A stretch of DNA of 64,000 nt from Trichomonas tenax (taxonomy: Eukaryota; Parabasalia; Trichomonadida; Trichomonadidae): assembly GCA_023091735.1 (NCBI GenBank), contig JALKBU010000065.1:1-64000 (forward strand). Direction: 5' to 3'. The notes beneath the pieces were generated by a model. It saw only the letters and a program-made list of their open reading frames with translations. It was not told the origin of the DNA and searched no databases. Made by a program: the position numbers and the translations under genes. Below, in pieces: positions 29,415 to 39,749 of this stretch (the first letter of the stretch is position 1; every line of letters begins with the position of its first letter).

Positions 29415-31031
29415 ATGTCATCGCCCCTCGCTAATGACGAGATCAGGGACCTTATTGAGAATCTTCGCAGTGAAGTTTTGAATGAGCGCCTTAATGCTGT
29501 TAAGTCACTCAAAGTCATTTCTCGCACATTAGGCCCAGAAAGATCTCGCACTGAATTAATTCCGTATATTTCCGAAACAATCGATAACACCGAGGAGGTT
29601 TGGATGAATGTCGCAGAACAGCTCGCACAGATCATCGAGGAGATCGGTGGAATGAGCCACGTCGCTGTTATTCTCACATTACTAAAACAAATTTGTGAAA
29701 TTGAAGATCCAAAAGTTCAAGAAATGGCAACAAAGTCATTCATTTCGTTATCACACAAATCTAGTCAAGAGGAACTTTCAACCAATTTCTTCCCGATTCT
29801 CAAAGAAATGTGCGAAGATACGTGGCACCCATTGAGATCGGCTGCTGCTGTTATCCTATGCGCAACTTTCACTCTTTACCCAGAAGTACAGCGTAAGAAA
29901 TTAAGCACATTTTTCCCATCAATTTCTGTCGATCAGATGACAATAGTTCGTCGTGCACTCGCTATAGCACTTCCTGTTTTTATCACAACAGCTAAAACAC
30001 AGGATCAGTTAGAAATTATCGAAAGACTTATCACAACACTCTCAGACGATCTTTCACACGCTGTCCTCATTGAACTATCAATAGCTCTCTCCGCTTTACC
30101 AACATCAATGATCGATCTCAAGATCGCTTCCGTGAAGAGAATTTTCGCAAGCCCACGTTGGCAAGCACGTGCTGTTCTTGCGGATTCTCTCGCGAAAATC
30201 TTCCAAAACGATATGCCAACTGCCGATATTATCAAGGGAATTTCAGGTCCAGCAGCAATGGATGCAGCAATCGAAGTTCGCGCTTCTATTGCTCGCTCCC
30301 TTCCATTCATTTTCAAATCAAACGCATACACAGTCGAAGAGTTCGCCAAATTCGCTACAGGAATGGCTTCCGATAAAAATATTTCTGTTCGCGCTGCTGT
30401 CGCAAAGAGCATTGGAGACATCAAAGGCGCTCCAGAGTTTCTTTGCTCACCGTTGCTCTCACTTTTGTTAGAGGATGGAGACAATACAGTCAAATTATCA
30501 GCTTTATCTTCAGTGGCTAAGACAGGTTACGCAGTCAGTGCTGCAGCTAAGCACATAGGTAACCTTATTAAGTTTAGTCCATGGAGAACACAGCTTTCCA
30601 TTCCAAATATCATTCCAGAAATCGCTAGCACAACAGATATGCAATATTTCACCGCTAATTTCATACCGCTCGTCTTTAAGTTGCTTACAAATGAAAGCTC
30701 TGACGTCAGAAAGAATATGGTTAAAGTTTTACCACAGATCGCCGCGGTTTACGGAGACGAATGGAAGTCTACCACATTCCCGGCTTTATTTGCAACAACA
30801 TTTGATACAAAAGACTATCAGGTCAGACAATCTGTTATTAGTGCTATTTTTGCGCTCCAAATGGCTCAGGAGTGTAACGCTGTCATAGAAAAGGCTATAG
30901 CAGACCCTGTATCGAATGTTAGAGTTGTTTTGGCCAGGGAAGCTACTGCTGCTCAATGCGTTTCTATCCAAGAGAGACTTCAGAAAGATACTGATAATGA
31001 TGTTGCTTATTTCGCTGGAAAGCATGAATAA
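29415..31031 (+). CDS. PPP2R1: PP2A scaffold (A/PR65) subunit
   Basis: A 538-residue protein made of about 15 HEAT repeats of roughly 39 residues, the architecture and near the length of PR65 (about 590), which holds the PP2A catalytic and B-type subunits. Recognisable features are the N-terminal block LIENLRSEVLNERLNAVKSL, repeats with the D-VR-[A/S]-[A/V] signature (for example NISVRAAVAKSIGD and SDVRKNMVKVLP), and a C-terminal repeat ending before a short tail. Together with the SAPS and PP1-like genes it gives the window three PPP-family components. Confidence 0.9.
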   Translation: MSSPLANDEIRDLIENLRSEVLNERLNAVKSLKVISRTLGPERSRTELIPYISETIDNTEEVWMNVAEQLAQIIEEIGGMSHVAVILTLLKQICEIEDPKVQEMATKSFISLSHKSSQEELSTNFFPILKEMCEDTWHPLRSAAAVILCATFTLYPEVQRKKLSTFFPSISVDQMTIVRRALAIALPVFITTAKTQDQLEIIERLITTLSDDLSHAVLIELSIALSALPTSMIDLKIASVKRIFASPRWQARAVLADSLAKIFQNDMPTADIIKGISGPAAMDAAIEVRASIARSLPFIFKSNAYTVEEFAKFATGMASDKNISVRAAVAKSIGDIKGAPEFLCSPLLSLLLEDGDNTVKLSALSSVAKTGYAVSAAAKHIGNLIKFSPWRTQLSIPNIIPEIASTTDMQYFTANFIPLVFKLLTNESSDVRKNMVKVLPQIAAVYGDEWKSTTFPALFATTFDTKDYQVRQSVISAIFALQMAQECNAVIEKAIADPVSNVRVVLAREATAAQCVSIQERLQKDTDNDVAYFAGKHE

Positions 31032-31447
31032 ATTTTTGATATGAACTTTATTCTTAAAATCAATTCCTTTTTGTTCATAATGACTCCTCTTCTCTAAGTA
31101 TTAACCAAGTTATAATGAAGAATAAATGTTTTTGATTATGTTAGCGAAAAAAATATTGAATCTCAATATGATTGAAAATTCTAAACGACAACATGATTCA
31201 ATCAATTATGAAATAAAATCTTTAATAATTAATATTATGATTTTATTATTTGTGTTAGAGAAAAATTAATTATTTATGCCAAAATTCTTATTTTCCCGTA
31301 AGTTCGAGCTTTTTCAAAAAAGTATAACAGTTAAATTCAAGCATAAAAATTCAGAATTTAGACCATAAATGATGATTTAAAGCTGATGGCATCATAAAAT
31401 CGAAAATTGATTTTTTTTGGATTTTGGCACTTTTCTAATTAAAATTT
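31032..31447. other. Intergenic spacer
   Basis: AT-rich. GGCACTTTTCTAA at about 31424-31438 is an Initiator-like variant (GCA in place of TCA) just before the next gene; nothing else seen. Confidence 0.45.
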
Positions 31448-32017
31448 ATGTCGTTACAATTTGATTGGGAGGCATTGAAGCCTTTCATTGAGGAGAAAGT
31501 TCGCGAATCGATGTCCAAAGTACCGAATGACGCGAATCCAATGCTTTGTTCTCCCGTAAAATTGGTCGAAATTGATCTTGGAACAGCACCGCCTTTCATT
31601 GCGCTCACAAGAATATCATCGCTAACGATAAAGCAACAGAAAATCAGCGCCATATTCAAATATAGAGGAAATGCAAAGTTAGAAGTAAAATGCGATTTAA
31701 ATGTTAACGCGCTTGGCACGAGAACAGATCATTTCCAGAGCATGAGGTTAATGGGAATGGTTTACACTGGTGCACCCATGGTGATTCCGTGCAGATTTTT
31801 AATTACAAATTTTGATATAACAGTAAGAGTCAATATAACTCATGGAGAAACTACTTACATCGAATTTGAGGAGCCACCGACTGCTTCATTTACAATGGAT
31901 AGCAATATTAGCAAACTTGGAATTATTTTCGAAGTATCTCTTAAACGTGTCGAAAAAATCGTTCGAAAGGCCTATGCTTCATTGCCACCGAAGATAGAAA
32001 TACCGTTACCTGCATAG
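31448..32017 (+). CDS. SMP-domain lipid-transfer protein, Mdm12-like
   Basis: The 189 residues are essentially one SMP domain: it opens SLQFDWEALKPFIEEKV and continues with VKLVEIDLGTAPPFIAL, very like the SVTVTSFDFGTVPPEIEI-type core of Mdm12, then AIFKYRGNAKLEVKCDLNVN matching the second conserved strand pair, and finishes with the helix IIFEVSLKRVEKIVRKAY. In fungi Mdm12 is the cytosolic lipid-transfer subunit of the ER-mitochondria encounter structure. With no signal peptide or membrane span this protein would likewise be soluble. In an organism with hydrogenosomes it may serve ER-hydrogenosome contacts; that is inference. Other SMP proteins (Mmm1, TMEM24, E-Syt) are less likely because no anchor or C2 domain is present. 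Confidence 0.75.
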   Translation: MSLQFDWEALKPFIEEKVRESMSKVPNDANPMLCSPVKLVEIDLGTAPPFIALTRISSLTIKQQKISAIFKYRGNAKLEVKCDLNVNALGTRTDHFQSMRLMGMVYTGAPMVIPCRFLITNFDITVRVNITHGETTYIEFEEPPTASFTMDSNISKLGIIFEVSLKRVEKIVRKAYASLPPKIEIPLPA

Positions 32018-32533
32018 TTGCTTTAATACTTTTATTTATTTTTTGTTTCATGTGTTGATGTTGTATATTATTAGTTACCTCTATTCTCAGGAAGAAGTCT
32101 TTTATATGTGTAGTAAATAAATTTTGTTCTTTCATATGTTATATTTTAAAATATTATCTTAATTTTGATCAGGCAGACGTAAAATTCATTTGCCAATGAT
32201 CTCTGAGAAATTAAAGTGATTCAAACATATAATTATGATAGAAAGATATCATGAAACTCAAAATGTTGAAATATGGAAATATAATTTTTACAAAATGATA
32301 GCAAAAGTAACTGATTATATAGCAATGAAGAGTATATTGTGAAATCCACTATTTTACTGTTTTCATTTTTTAAATCTTAATACTGAAGTGTGTTATGACA
32401 ACTAACACATTGGATATAGAATGAAAAAGCATTCAGTATGCCAATTCAAATCAATAACGCTCTAATTCCTCAAATTCTAAAAAACAAAAATTGATCTGAT
32501 CAAATCTCTTATTTTGTAACACATGGCTTCTTC
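32018..32533. other. Intergenic spacer
   Basis: AT-rich; no gene recognised. Confidence 0.5.
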
Positions 32534-33747
32534 ATGCTTTGTAATATCAATTTCAGGTTGATTGCTTGGGTATATAGACTTATCAATTTCGGGCTTTATT
32601 ACACAATTGATAATAAAGAAAGATTATTAAAAAATATTGATACAAAATTTGATGGCTATTCTTTGTATATTATTGCATTCCCACATGCAGCATTTTTACG
32701 CAGAGAGAACTATCAGAAACATTCTAAATCGCAAAATTTAATTCGATATATCATTTTGACAAGGTGAATTGAGCTGTTGCCATATTCAAACATGTTTGCA
32801 ATCTAATTTTCGAAGAAATGGTGACTTTTATCATGCGGAATTTTATTATGATATACTGAACAATGAAATTCTCGATCTTTTGTTTGCGCGGTATAAAGAC
32901 TACATCGAGTTCATTGATCTGTTTGCTGGGCACAAATTAGCAGAAATATCTGATCTTCGATGATCTCTTTCCCAGCAGCAATGTCGACTTGAACAAATTA
33001 TGCCTTGATTTTAGTTTCATCGGTGGAAATCAACGAATGTCTTTTGTACATTAAGATAAACATATTTACAATGAAATATGCTGCTCGGACACACAACATT
33101 GATCATCTTTTCCATCCGTGAGACAATTTTAACCTTGAAATACCACTCTTTGGAATTTGAACATCCCTTGATATTTTTGGATTTATTTATATTTTGTTTA
33201 CAGCCCAGCATTCTACATTACCTCGTTTGTTAATTATCTTGTCTCTCTTGGTGTCAGCATTGAGAAGAACTATAGCTCAACATTTTTGTGCTAAATTGCA
33301 AGAACTTTGATTTCCAGTGGTGCCAACATTGAAGCAAAAGACAGCGATGGAAAGACACCATTTCATCATGCTGCATATGAAGGAAGTAGTGATGTTGCAA
33401 GAACATTGATTTTAAGTGGTGCCAACAATGAAGCAAAATATGACAATGCATTTACTCCATTACATCTTTCTGCAGCAACTAACAACAGTGAAATTATTGA
33501 AGCATTACTTTCAAGTGGTGCCAACATTGAAGCGGGATATGATAATAAAAAACTACATCACGCTGCACTAGAAAACCGTGATGATGTTACAACAATGTTG
33601 ACCTCAAATGGTGCCATCATTGAAGCAAAAGATTACGATGGGTGTACTCCACTACATCTTTCCACAAGATGTCGCAAAGATAATGTTACAAGAATTTTGA
33701 TTTCAAGCGGTACTAACTTTGAAGCAGAAGATCACTTTGGACTATAA
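32534..33747 (+). pseudogene. DUF3447-ankyrin repeat protein, heavily degraded
   Basis: The 3' part (33307-33747) is four ankyrin repeats in one open frame, for example SGANIEAKDSDGKTPFHHAA and SGANIEAGYDN. No ATG precedes it. Upstream, different frames give pieces that fit the N-terminal half of trichomonad DUF3447 proteins in the right order: KLCLDFSFIGGNQRM (around 33000), MKYAARTHNIDHL (around 33070) and FVYSPAFYITSFVNYLVSLG (around 33200-33245), separated by stops and frame changes, with a TAA at about 33291 just before the open ankyrin part. Ankyrin proteins of this family are very numerous in trichomonads; this copy is dead. Confidence 0.75.
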
Positions 33748-33953
33748 TTTGCAAATACCAAAATATTGATTTCACTTCATGCAAAATAAATTCTAATGAC
33801 TAAGATATGCTCATCGATTTTTTTTAAATTTTGGATTGTTAATGCTGGTTTACCCACTTTCGTTTTCTAAAAATTAATATTAATTTGTCGGCAGCTGATT
33901 ATGTATAAAGACATTATTACTCAATTTTCATTACAAGAGAGAAATTTATGTAT

Positions 33954-34361
33954 TTATTGTTCAACGATTATTTGCAAAATAATCCAAATAGAACAAAAAA
34001 CCAAAACGAGAAGTATAAAAAAGAAAATATTGCGTATTAAACGCCCAATGCAGCAGCAAATACCACTTGAGCTGCTTTCAGATTCATACTCATATCCATA
34101 GATTTGTTGGCAATAATGATGTTGATAACATGTTTGATATTGATACAAATTTACATTATATTGATTATGTTGCTGGTAATAATCGGTGCCAGTTTCATAT
34201 TGATTGCGTTGCTGGATATAATTGGTATTAGCATTATAGCCATTGTATTTTTTCTTCTTTTGTTTGATTTTACCACGGCGATTTTGTTTGTTTCGTTGAA
34301 CGACATATATGGAAGAAATGTTTTCAAAAGCTTTACATTTACCTAAATTCTGATATTCCAT
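33954..34361 (-). CDS. Gln/Asn/Tyr-rich protein with C-terminal membrane anchor
   Basis: The 135-residue reading frame has a basic stretch (about residues 27-38), a long Q/N/Y-rich middle, a Glu/Ser patch, then GICCCIGRLIRN and a strongly hydrophobic terminal segment (about 112-133). Such short Q/N-rich tails with a Cys cluster next to a membrane span occur in trichomonad surface proteins, but I know no family. It is in the same frame as the broken XRN gene just upstream, separated by a single stop at 34434-34436, and its first residues may belong to that gene, so its start is uncertain and it may be part of the same pseudogene. Confidence 0.4.
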   Translation of the reverse strand: MEYQNLGKCKAFENISSIYVVQRNKQNRRGKIKQKKKKYNGYNANTNYIQQRNQYETGTDYYQQHNQYNVNLYQYQTCYQHHYCQQIYGYEYESESSSSGICCCIGRLIRNIFFFILLVLVFCSIWIILQIIVEQ

Positions 34362-35347
34362 GCTATTAAAACCGGGCTTGTATTTAGGCAGATAGTCAAA
34401 AACAATGTAAAGTTGACGAGCATATTCATATTTTTAGGTCCATGTCCATGAAGGTGCTCCTGAAGAATACATAGCAACGCAAAATGAAATCGCATCTAAT
34501 AAAGCAAATGATTCTGCTTCCAATTGGAGTTCAGGAATTTTCTTTAATATATTTTCTTTTTTCTTTTTTTTTACAAATTGCTCATAAGGCAGTTTCATAG
34601 TATTAGTAAGTTGCATTACAAATTTCTTGAAGTTATCGAAATAAACTTTGTTGTTGTTGTCTGTGATGAAATGACACTTTGCTTCCTTGTAACTTTTAAT
34701 GATTTCATTGAGTGAGACATTAAGTATTTTCGGAAAATAATCACATTTTATAAGGCTGAGAAGTGTTGCAAAATCATCATAGATTCTGGTATCTGAACAA
34801 TCGAAGTCTTCTTTGATTTTTTGGTAGAGTGATGGAATGTTAAAAACATATAGTGTGCTCGACGTCAACTTTTCTCTTTCCAATTTAGAAAAACATTTTG
34901 GAAGTCTCTGATCATCAAAAATAATATCAATATAAGGAATATAAGAGCGAAGTGACATTAAAATCATTTCGCTGTCACAAGTATAAATGCAATTCTTATT
35001 CTCTTCATACCTGCTTTGGCAAATACTATCAAATAGTTTTGATTTGAATTCTCCAGCAACTTTATTTGATGAATAAAACACTTTTATTCCTGGCCATTTT
35101 GTTCGAACTTCTGATATTAAATTATCTCTGATTGCAGATACAAATGCATCCATAAATAACTCATTTGGATGCTTCTTTGTAGTGTTGCTATATTCTTTGG
35201 CTTGTGGATGAGGTCTGTCAAAAGTTAAAAAATCTTTTTCCTTGGTTTAATTGTTTCAACCAAAGTGAAAAGTAGTTTCTTGAACTCTTTGACCGTTTTA
35301 TACGGGGTTTGATTTTCGTTCCGATTATTTGAGCAATCTGGAATATA
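34362..35347 (-). pseudogene. Broken XRN-type 5'-3' exoribonuclease (N-terminal domain)
   Basis: The main open part (34434-35153) reads VFYSSNKVAGEF, then NCIYTCDSEMILMSLRSYIPYIDII, RIYDDFATLLSLIKCDYFPKIL and SSGAPSWTW. These match in order the XRN blocks SSxxVPGEGEHKI, HCLYGLDADLIMLGL, DDFVFLCFLVGNDFLPH and YYYRGVPSWSWYYPYHYAP. Two of the acidic metal ligands are altered (GEGE to GEFK, DAD to DSE). Upstream of the first ATG the same protein continues (FLTFDRPHPQAKEY), and beyond a frameshift in an A6 run at 35228-35233 it resumes with ENQTPYKTVKEF and IKPRKKIF. A premature stop at 34434-34436 is followed in frame by further XRN-like residues (KYEYARQLYIVFDYLP). Clearly a dead paralogue of the RNA-decay enzyme. 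Confidence 0.8.
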
Positions 35348-35831
35348 TTAAAAATTTAATAGTGCTGATGCATCTATGTACAAACGATCGTATTGCGGAA
35401 TTTCTTTCAAGTTTGACATTTTTTTCCAAATCCAGGATACCTATGATGAAACATTGTCAAAAAATCATTTTTCATTTGATTTTGTAAACATTTCAAATCT
35501 TTTGTTTTCTTTAGCTTTTCAATATCAAAATATCATCTCACAATCCGTTCTTTATCAGAATGGAACATTGTTCTTCATATGCAAGAGGCCTAATTTTCTC
35601 CATTAAGCATTTCAAGCTGAAACGCAAAGCATGTTTAAAACTCTTCTTTTCTTCTAAAGATAGAAATGAACATTATAACGAAACATGTCGTCAAGTTTTT
35701 TTCTGTTAAGGAAAATTTGCTGAGACTAATTTAATATATTTAAAAACATCCTTCAGCTTGAAGTGAGCATTGTAATTTATTTGTTTCAATAAATTTAATA
35801 TTTACAAACAAAATCAATAATAAGATATATA
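35348..35831. other. Gene-free spacer
   Basis: Holds nothing I can name. It may include the eroded 5' end of the XRN pseudogene; the in-frame TAA at 35348-35350 ends the recognisable part. Confidence 0.45.
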
Positions 35832-38180
35832 TTATAACAAAGATGGAAATTCTTCAATGAGATGATCATCAGCAAAAGGCATATCAATGGCCTTGATTGC
35901 AATTTCGCCACACAATGGACAGTCCTGAAGCAATATGTCATCAATCTGTTTTTTTTCTTCGTCAGTGGGGAACATTGAAAACTGTTCAAGTTGGAAAAGT
36001 TCATCTTTTGAAAGAAGAGGCTTAATCTTCTTGATCAAACATTCTTCGTGGAATCCGTGACCGCATGCGAAATAGATTCCATCACCTCGTAAAGGTTTGA
36101 AGCAGACAGAGCAGGAATCGGGAACTGGACTTTCTTCCTTCTTAGATATTAATTGCTGAAGCATCAGTTCTCCATTTTGCCTGATATGGCCTTTGAGATC
36201 GTTCATAGATCGCACGAGATCCTCAATCTGCTTGTGGATGTCTGTTCTTGATTTTATGAATGATGTTTGAGAAGTAATTATGTGAGGAATGAGCGGAGTT
36301 AAATCTAATTCATCCAGCATTGCAACAGACTTCTGCATATTTGCAGACTCGAAAACATTTCTTAGGACACCGATGTTCTTGAAAACAGGTCTGAACTCTT
36401 TAAGTTTATCAGAGATTATTTCATCATATTTTTTGTCGTTCTTTCTTGCTAAAACAGTCATCAAAACTTGTGCGTGTTCCCAAAGCTGTGAGTATAATGC
36501 TTCCTCAAGAAGTGGATAAACAACATCCTCTGATACTGTATTATCCATGAAAGGGGCAACATACATTAATGTTTCCCATTTATCCTTTATTTTCCTCTCA
36601 ACTAAAGCATTGAAGAATTGAGCTGTAATATTTGGATTGCTTTCTTCTCGCGTTGAACTATTTGCTTGTGGAAAACTTTTTGCAATATCTTCATCATCAT
36701 TTTGAGCAAACGCGCGGAGATTCTTTGTGTATTCGAAGTTCGGTCCATAAATCGTGAGAACTTCATCTGCTGCTTGATCAGGTTTGCTGACTCCTTTCCC
36801 AATAAGTTGTAGCTCATGGATCAAATAATAATAAATAAGTTTTTGATCAATATCCGATGGATGATTCAATTTCATTGCATTTTTAATATATTGACATGCG
36901 TTTTTTAGACATTGCAAAGAATTTCTGTGATCCTGAACTTTGGTGAAAGCGATTATGGATTTGGCAATGATTTCTGAGTTGCTTATAATCTTGTTTGGCG
37001 TATTTGAGTTTAGAAGTGTTTCCATATCATTCATTGTATCTAACGTGAAATCGTTCTCATTTGAGTAATCATATTTAGTTGCCGCGTGATTGCTTACTAT
37101 CAATATAGTGTTCAGTTCTGCGCTTGCTAAGAAATTCCTAATTTTAATATCAGCTAAGAAGATTTTCTTCGATAAATGACATGATTTAAGTGAAAACATC
37201 AACATCGCCGTATTTTTGTGCTTGCAACATGGCAAATCGTGAGTAATGAATAGCACAACATGTTTGCTTGTTAGAAGGAATGGATAACTGGATATTGGAT
37301 ACAAAAGATTGAGTTTTTCAATTCCGAGAGACTCCAAAATTAATTGTTCACGAATGAAAATAGGAAATTGATTACATCGTGCAATTACATCATTAATGTT
37401 GAATATATGTATACCCAGTGAACTAAGCATGCAAACTTTATCATCGTTCGCTTCAATAAATGGCAAAATAGAAACATCTTCAATAATTGGTAAATTATGG
37501 AATGATTTAAAGATGAGTTTTTCATTTCCAGGTCTAAACTGTAATTCTGCAATCATTCCACTCCTTCTGTTTGCTGCAAAGATGTAAATCGTCCGATTTT
37601 TCACAACTGGCACAATATCTGCAATTTGATCGTTTTTGAGCTGCTTTTGGTCATTGTCGAGGAATGGCGTCATAATTAAATGCATATCTGTTGCCAATTC
37701 GTTTCCTTGGTTCACAAATCGATAAAGATGAATGGAATGCGCATTGTTTCCATCAAGAAGAACGATGCAGATGCTATTTTCGAAGATAAAAGGTCTCACA
37801 GACCAAAAATTGTACGCTTTCGAATCGGATATCTTCACTAACTCGCATTCTGTTGTGATATAGTACAGATATCCACTCTTGTCGAGGCAGAAAAAGCGAT
37901 CTGTTTCTTTAATCGGAAAAATGTATTGAATATGATGATTTAATTCTCTTGATATCTTATCTTTTCCATTTGATTTGGTTCGGAGTATATAATGAGTATC
38001 TCTTTTGGCTGCTGGATTATATTGTGTGTATGTTACTACATAAACGTCATTTCTGTGAACTGCGTGGCAAAATAAGTTAATTTCGATATCAGACTCATAA
38101 ACAGTTGATATCTTGAGATTATGCGACTTGTTCCCAAGCAATGAACGCCTGTGTGCTGTCAGTTGCCCAGGAGCGCTCAT
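35832..38180 (-). CDS. VPS18: VPS18-like subunit of HOPS/CORVET tethering complexes
   Basis: A 782-residue protein with an N-terminal beta-propeller-like half, an alpha-solenoid (clathrin-repeat-like) second half with a coiled segment, and a C-terminal RING-H2-type finger: CSVCFKPLRG, FACGHGFHEECL and, after a long insert, CPLCGE followed by IKAIDMPF, matching the CG(E)xMIRSIDxPF end typical of Vps18. It would act in endosome/lysosome fusion. The ATG at 38180 (MSAPGQL) follows an Initiator by 24 nt and is preferred over an in-frame non-ATG extension upstream that would overlap that Initiator. Confidence 0.88.
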   Translation of the reverse strand: MSAPGQLTAHRRSLLGNKSHNLKISTVYESDIEINLFCHAVHRNDVYVVTYTQYNPAAKRDTHYILRTKSNGKDKISRELNHHIQYIFPIKETDRFFCLDKSGYLYYITTECELVKISDSKAYNFWSVRPFIFENSICIVLLDGNNAHSIHLYRFVNQGNELATDMHLIMTPFLDNDQKQLKNDQIADIVPVVKNRTIYIFAANRRSGMIAELQFRPGNEKLIFKSFHNLPIIEDVSILPFIEANDDKVCMLSSLGIHIFNINDVIARCNQFPIFIREQLILESLGIEKLNLLYPISSYPFLLTSKHVVLFITHDLPCCKHKNTAMLMFSLKSCHLSKKIFLADIKIRNFLASAELNTILIVSNHAATKYDYSNENDFTLDTMNDMETLLNSNTPNKIISNSEIIAKSIIAFTKVQDHRNSLQCLKNACQYIKNAMKLNHPSDIDQKLIYYYLIHELQLIGKGVSKPDQAADEVLTIYGPNFEYTKNLRAFAQNDDEDIAKSFPQANSSTREESNPNITAQFFNALVERKIKDKWETLMYVAPFMDNTVSEDVVYPLLEEALYSQLWEHAQVLMTVLARKNDKKYDEIISDKLKEFRPVFKNIGVLRNVFESANMQKSVAMLDELDLTPLIPHIITSQTSFIKSRTDIHKQIEDLVRSMNDLKGHIRQNGELMLQQLISKKEESPVPDSCSVCFKPLRGDGIYFACGHGFHEECLIKKIKPLLSKDELFQLEQFSMFPTDEEKKQIDDILLQDCPLCGEIAIKAIDMPFADDHLIEEFPSLL

Positions 38181-38197
38181 TTTTAAAGCAAAAAGAA

Positions 38198-38209
38198 GAT
38201 TTTTGACAA
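38198..38209 (-). promoter_or_regulatory. Initiator (TTGTCAAAAATC) of VPS18
   Basis: The TCA adenine is 24 nt upstream of the ATG. Confidence 0.6.
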
Positions 38210-38565
38210 ATTGACAAATAAATAACAAAATTCGGACGCTTTTTGCTTATGCATCCCCGACGAATTTTTTTGACACTTCGCATCCCCAAATGAACGACAA
38301 ATAAGAAAATTTTTGATGCATTTTAGGGGAGAACCGCAACAGCCTATTAAAGGCGAGAGTTGGCGAAGTTTAACAGCACTTGTACGCAGCACAATCACTG
38401 AAGAAAGCACTTCTTTTTTCATTTTTTTTGTCGGGGACTCTGCATCTCCTGAGCAGCATAACAAAGAAAAATGTAGAGTCTAAATTGTAAAAAAATCATA
38501 CCAAATCACAATAGTGTTTATTCGATAGCACCATTGAATTTTAAGAATTGAAAGATTTCTGAAAA

Positions 38566-38690
38566 AATGTGAATGATTGATGCAATATCATAATGATAAG
38601 ATGTGAATTATTGATTAGTTTCTTGTTGACATCAGCTCCATTTTCAACTAAATATTGAACGATTTCGAGAGTATTCATATCAATGGTAAT
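38566..38690 (-). pseudogene. Ankyrin-repeat relic
   Basis: On the minus strand the segment 38622-38681 translates to DMNTLEIVQYLVENGADVNK, a perfect ankyrin-repeat pattern, with no start and a stop soon after. It is flanked by two copies of a roughly 50-bp sequence (38568-38616 and 38726-38777, about 158 bp apart), as expected from a tandemly repeated ancestor that has decayed. Confidence 0.55.
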
Positions 38691-39749
38691 TGATAATAGA
38701 GATTTATTTCACAATGATGATAAATTGTGAATGATTGATGTAATATCATAATGATGATGGAATGCGAATAATTGATTCCATATCACAGACCGCATCACAT
38801 AAATTGGGGCATCTGCAGCACTCTGGGATTTCTACATCTCCGACTTTTTTGAGCAGTAAGTCAGCGAAAGAAGCCATTTGTTTAAAACCGAAGTGAACTG
38901 GTCAATAACCAAATTTGCTTGGCATTGACCACATGATTAGCGATATCAAAGTGAACAACTGTCGCTTGATTTAAGCTTTAACGTCCAATATCGGAGATTC
39001 AAATAAAACAGCAACAATGCTTCGGTATCTCATAATCACAGTTAGTTCTTGCTTTATAATACAGTTTTACCTTAGATTTCTCAAATATCCTAAAAATATA
39101 CTAATCTACACAAAGTCCGTGCATTGATTGAATTGCACATGCATATTCCGTTATACACAGCACGTTTTTAATGCACAATCATACACCTTCGCCAAATCAC
39201 AATTACTTACAGCAACAATCATTCGTGTGACACAGTGGATATGCTTCTACAGACTTTCATACACAATGCATGTAAAATTTTCTTATTTTAGAATGCCAAA
39301 GGTAAAAAATTAAAATTACATATCAATGTAACAACACCGCAATGATGGACATCGTGGCAAATAACACGCCTCGGTTCTTTAATTGATTATGTAATCAGCA
39401 GAGAAATCGCGTGTTTGAAAAATAATAGAACCTTGCGATTTTTCTCTATTTTAACAGAAGCATCTATATTTCAATCAATTTATAGTAAACATGGTAATGT
39501 GGAATGGAAGGCAGTTGTTCAGAGTTTTTTTTAACAAAGAATAAAGATTACCAATATAATCACATCGAATAGACACCATCAGAATAGAATGAGAAAGGGA
39601 AAGAAATTTCAAGTGTTATAGATATCTAGTTGCTCTTCATTAAAGAGTTGAATTGTTTCCTTCTTGACTTTGTCATTTGTATCATCTGGAAAATCTTGTG
39701 AGTTTTGATACAATTACTCATCACTCTAACTTTAGGCAAACAATTATAT
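38691..39749. other. Gene-free stretch
   Basis: Contains the second copy of the 50-bp repeat noted above and, at 39453-39476, the short relic shared with 1470-1493. A 43-codon open frame (38746-38877, minus) is too short and unlike anything known to support. Confidence 0.45.

Noticed and set aside
38183..38464. 93-codon minus-strand open frame upstream of VPS18
   Set aside because: It overlaps the VPS18 Initiator and start, and shows no family features.
38746..38877. 43-codon ORF (MASFADLL start) on the minus strand
   Set aside because: Too short, no homologous pattern, ends inside the 50-bp repeat.
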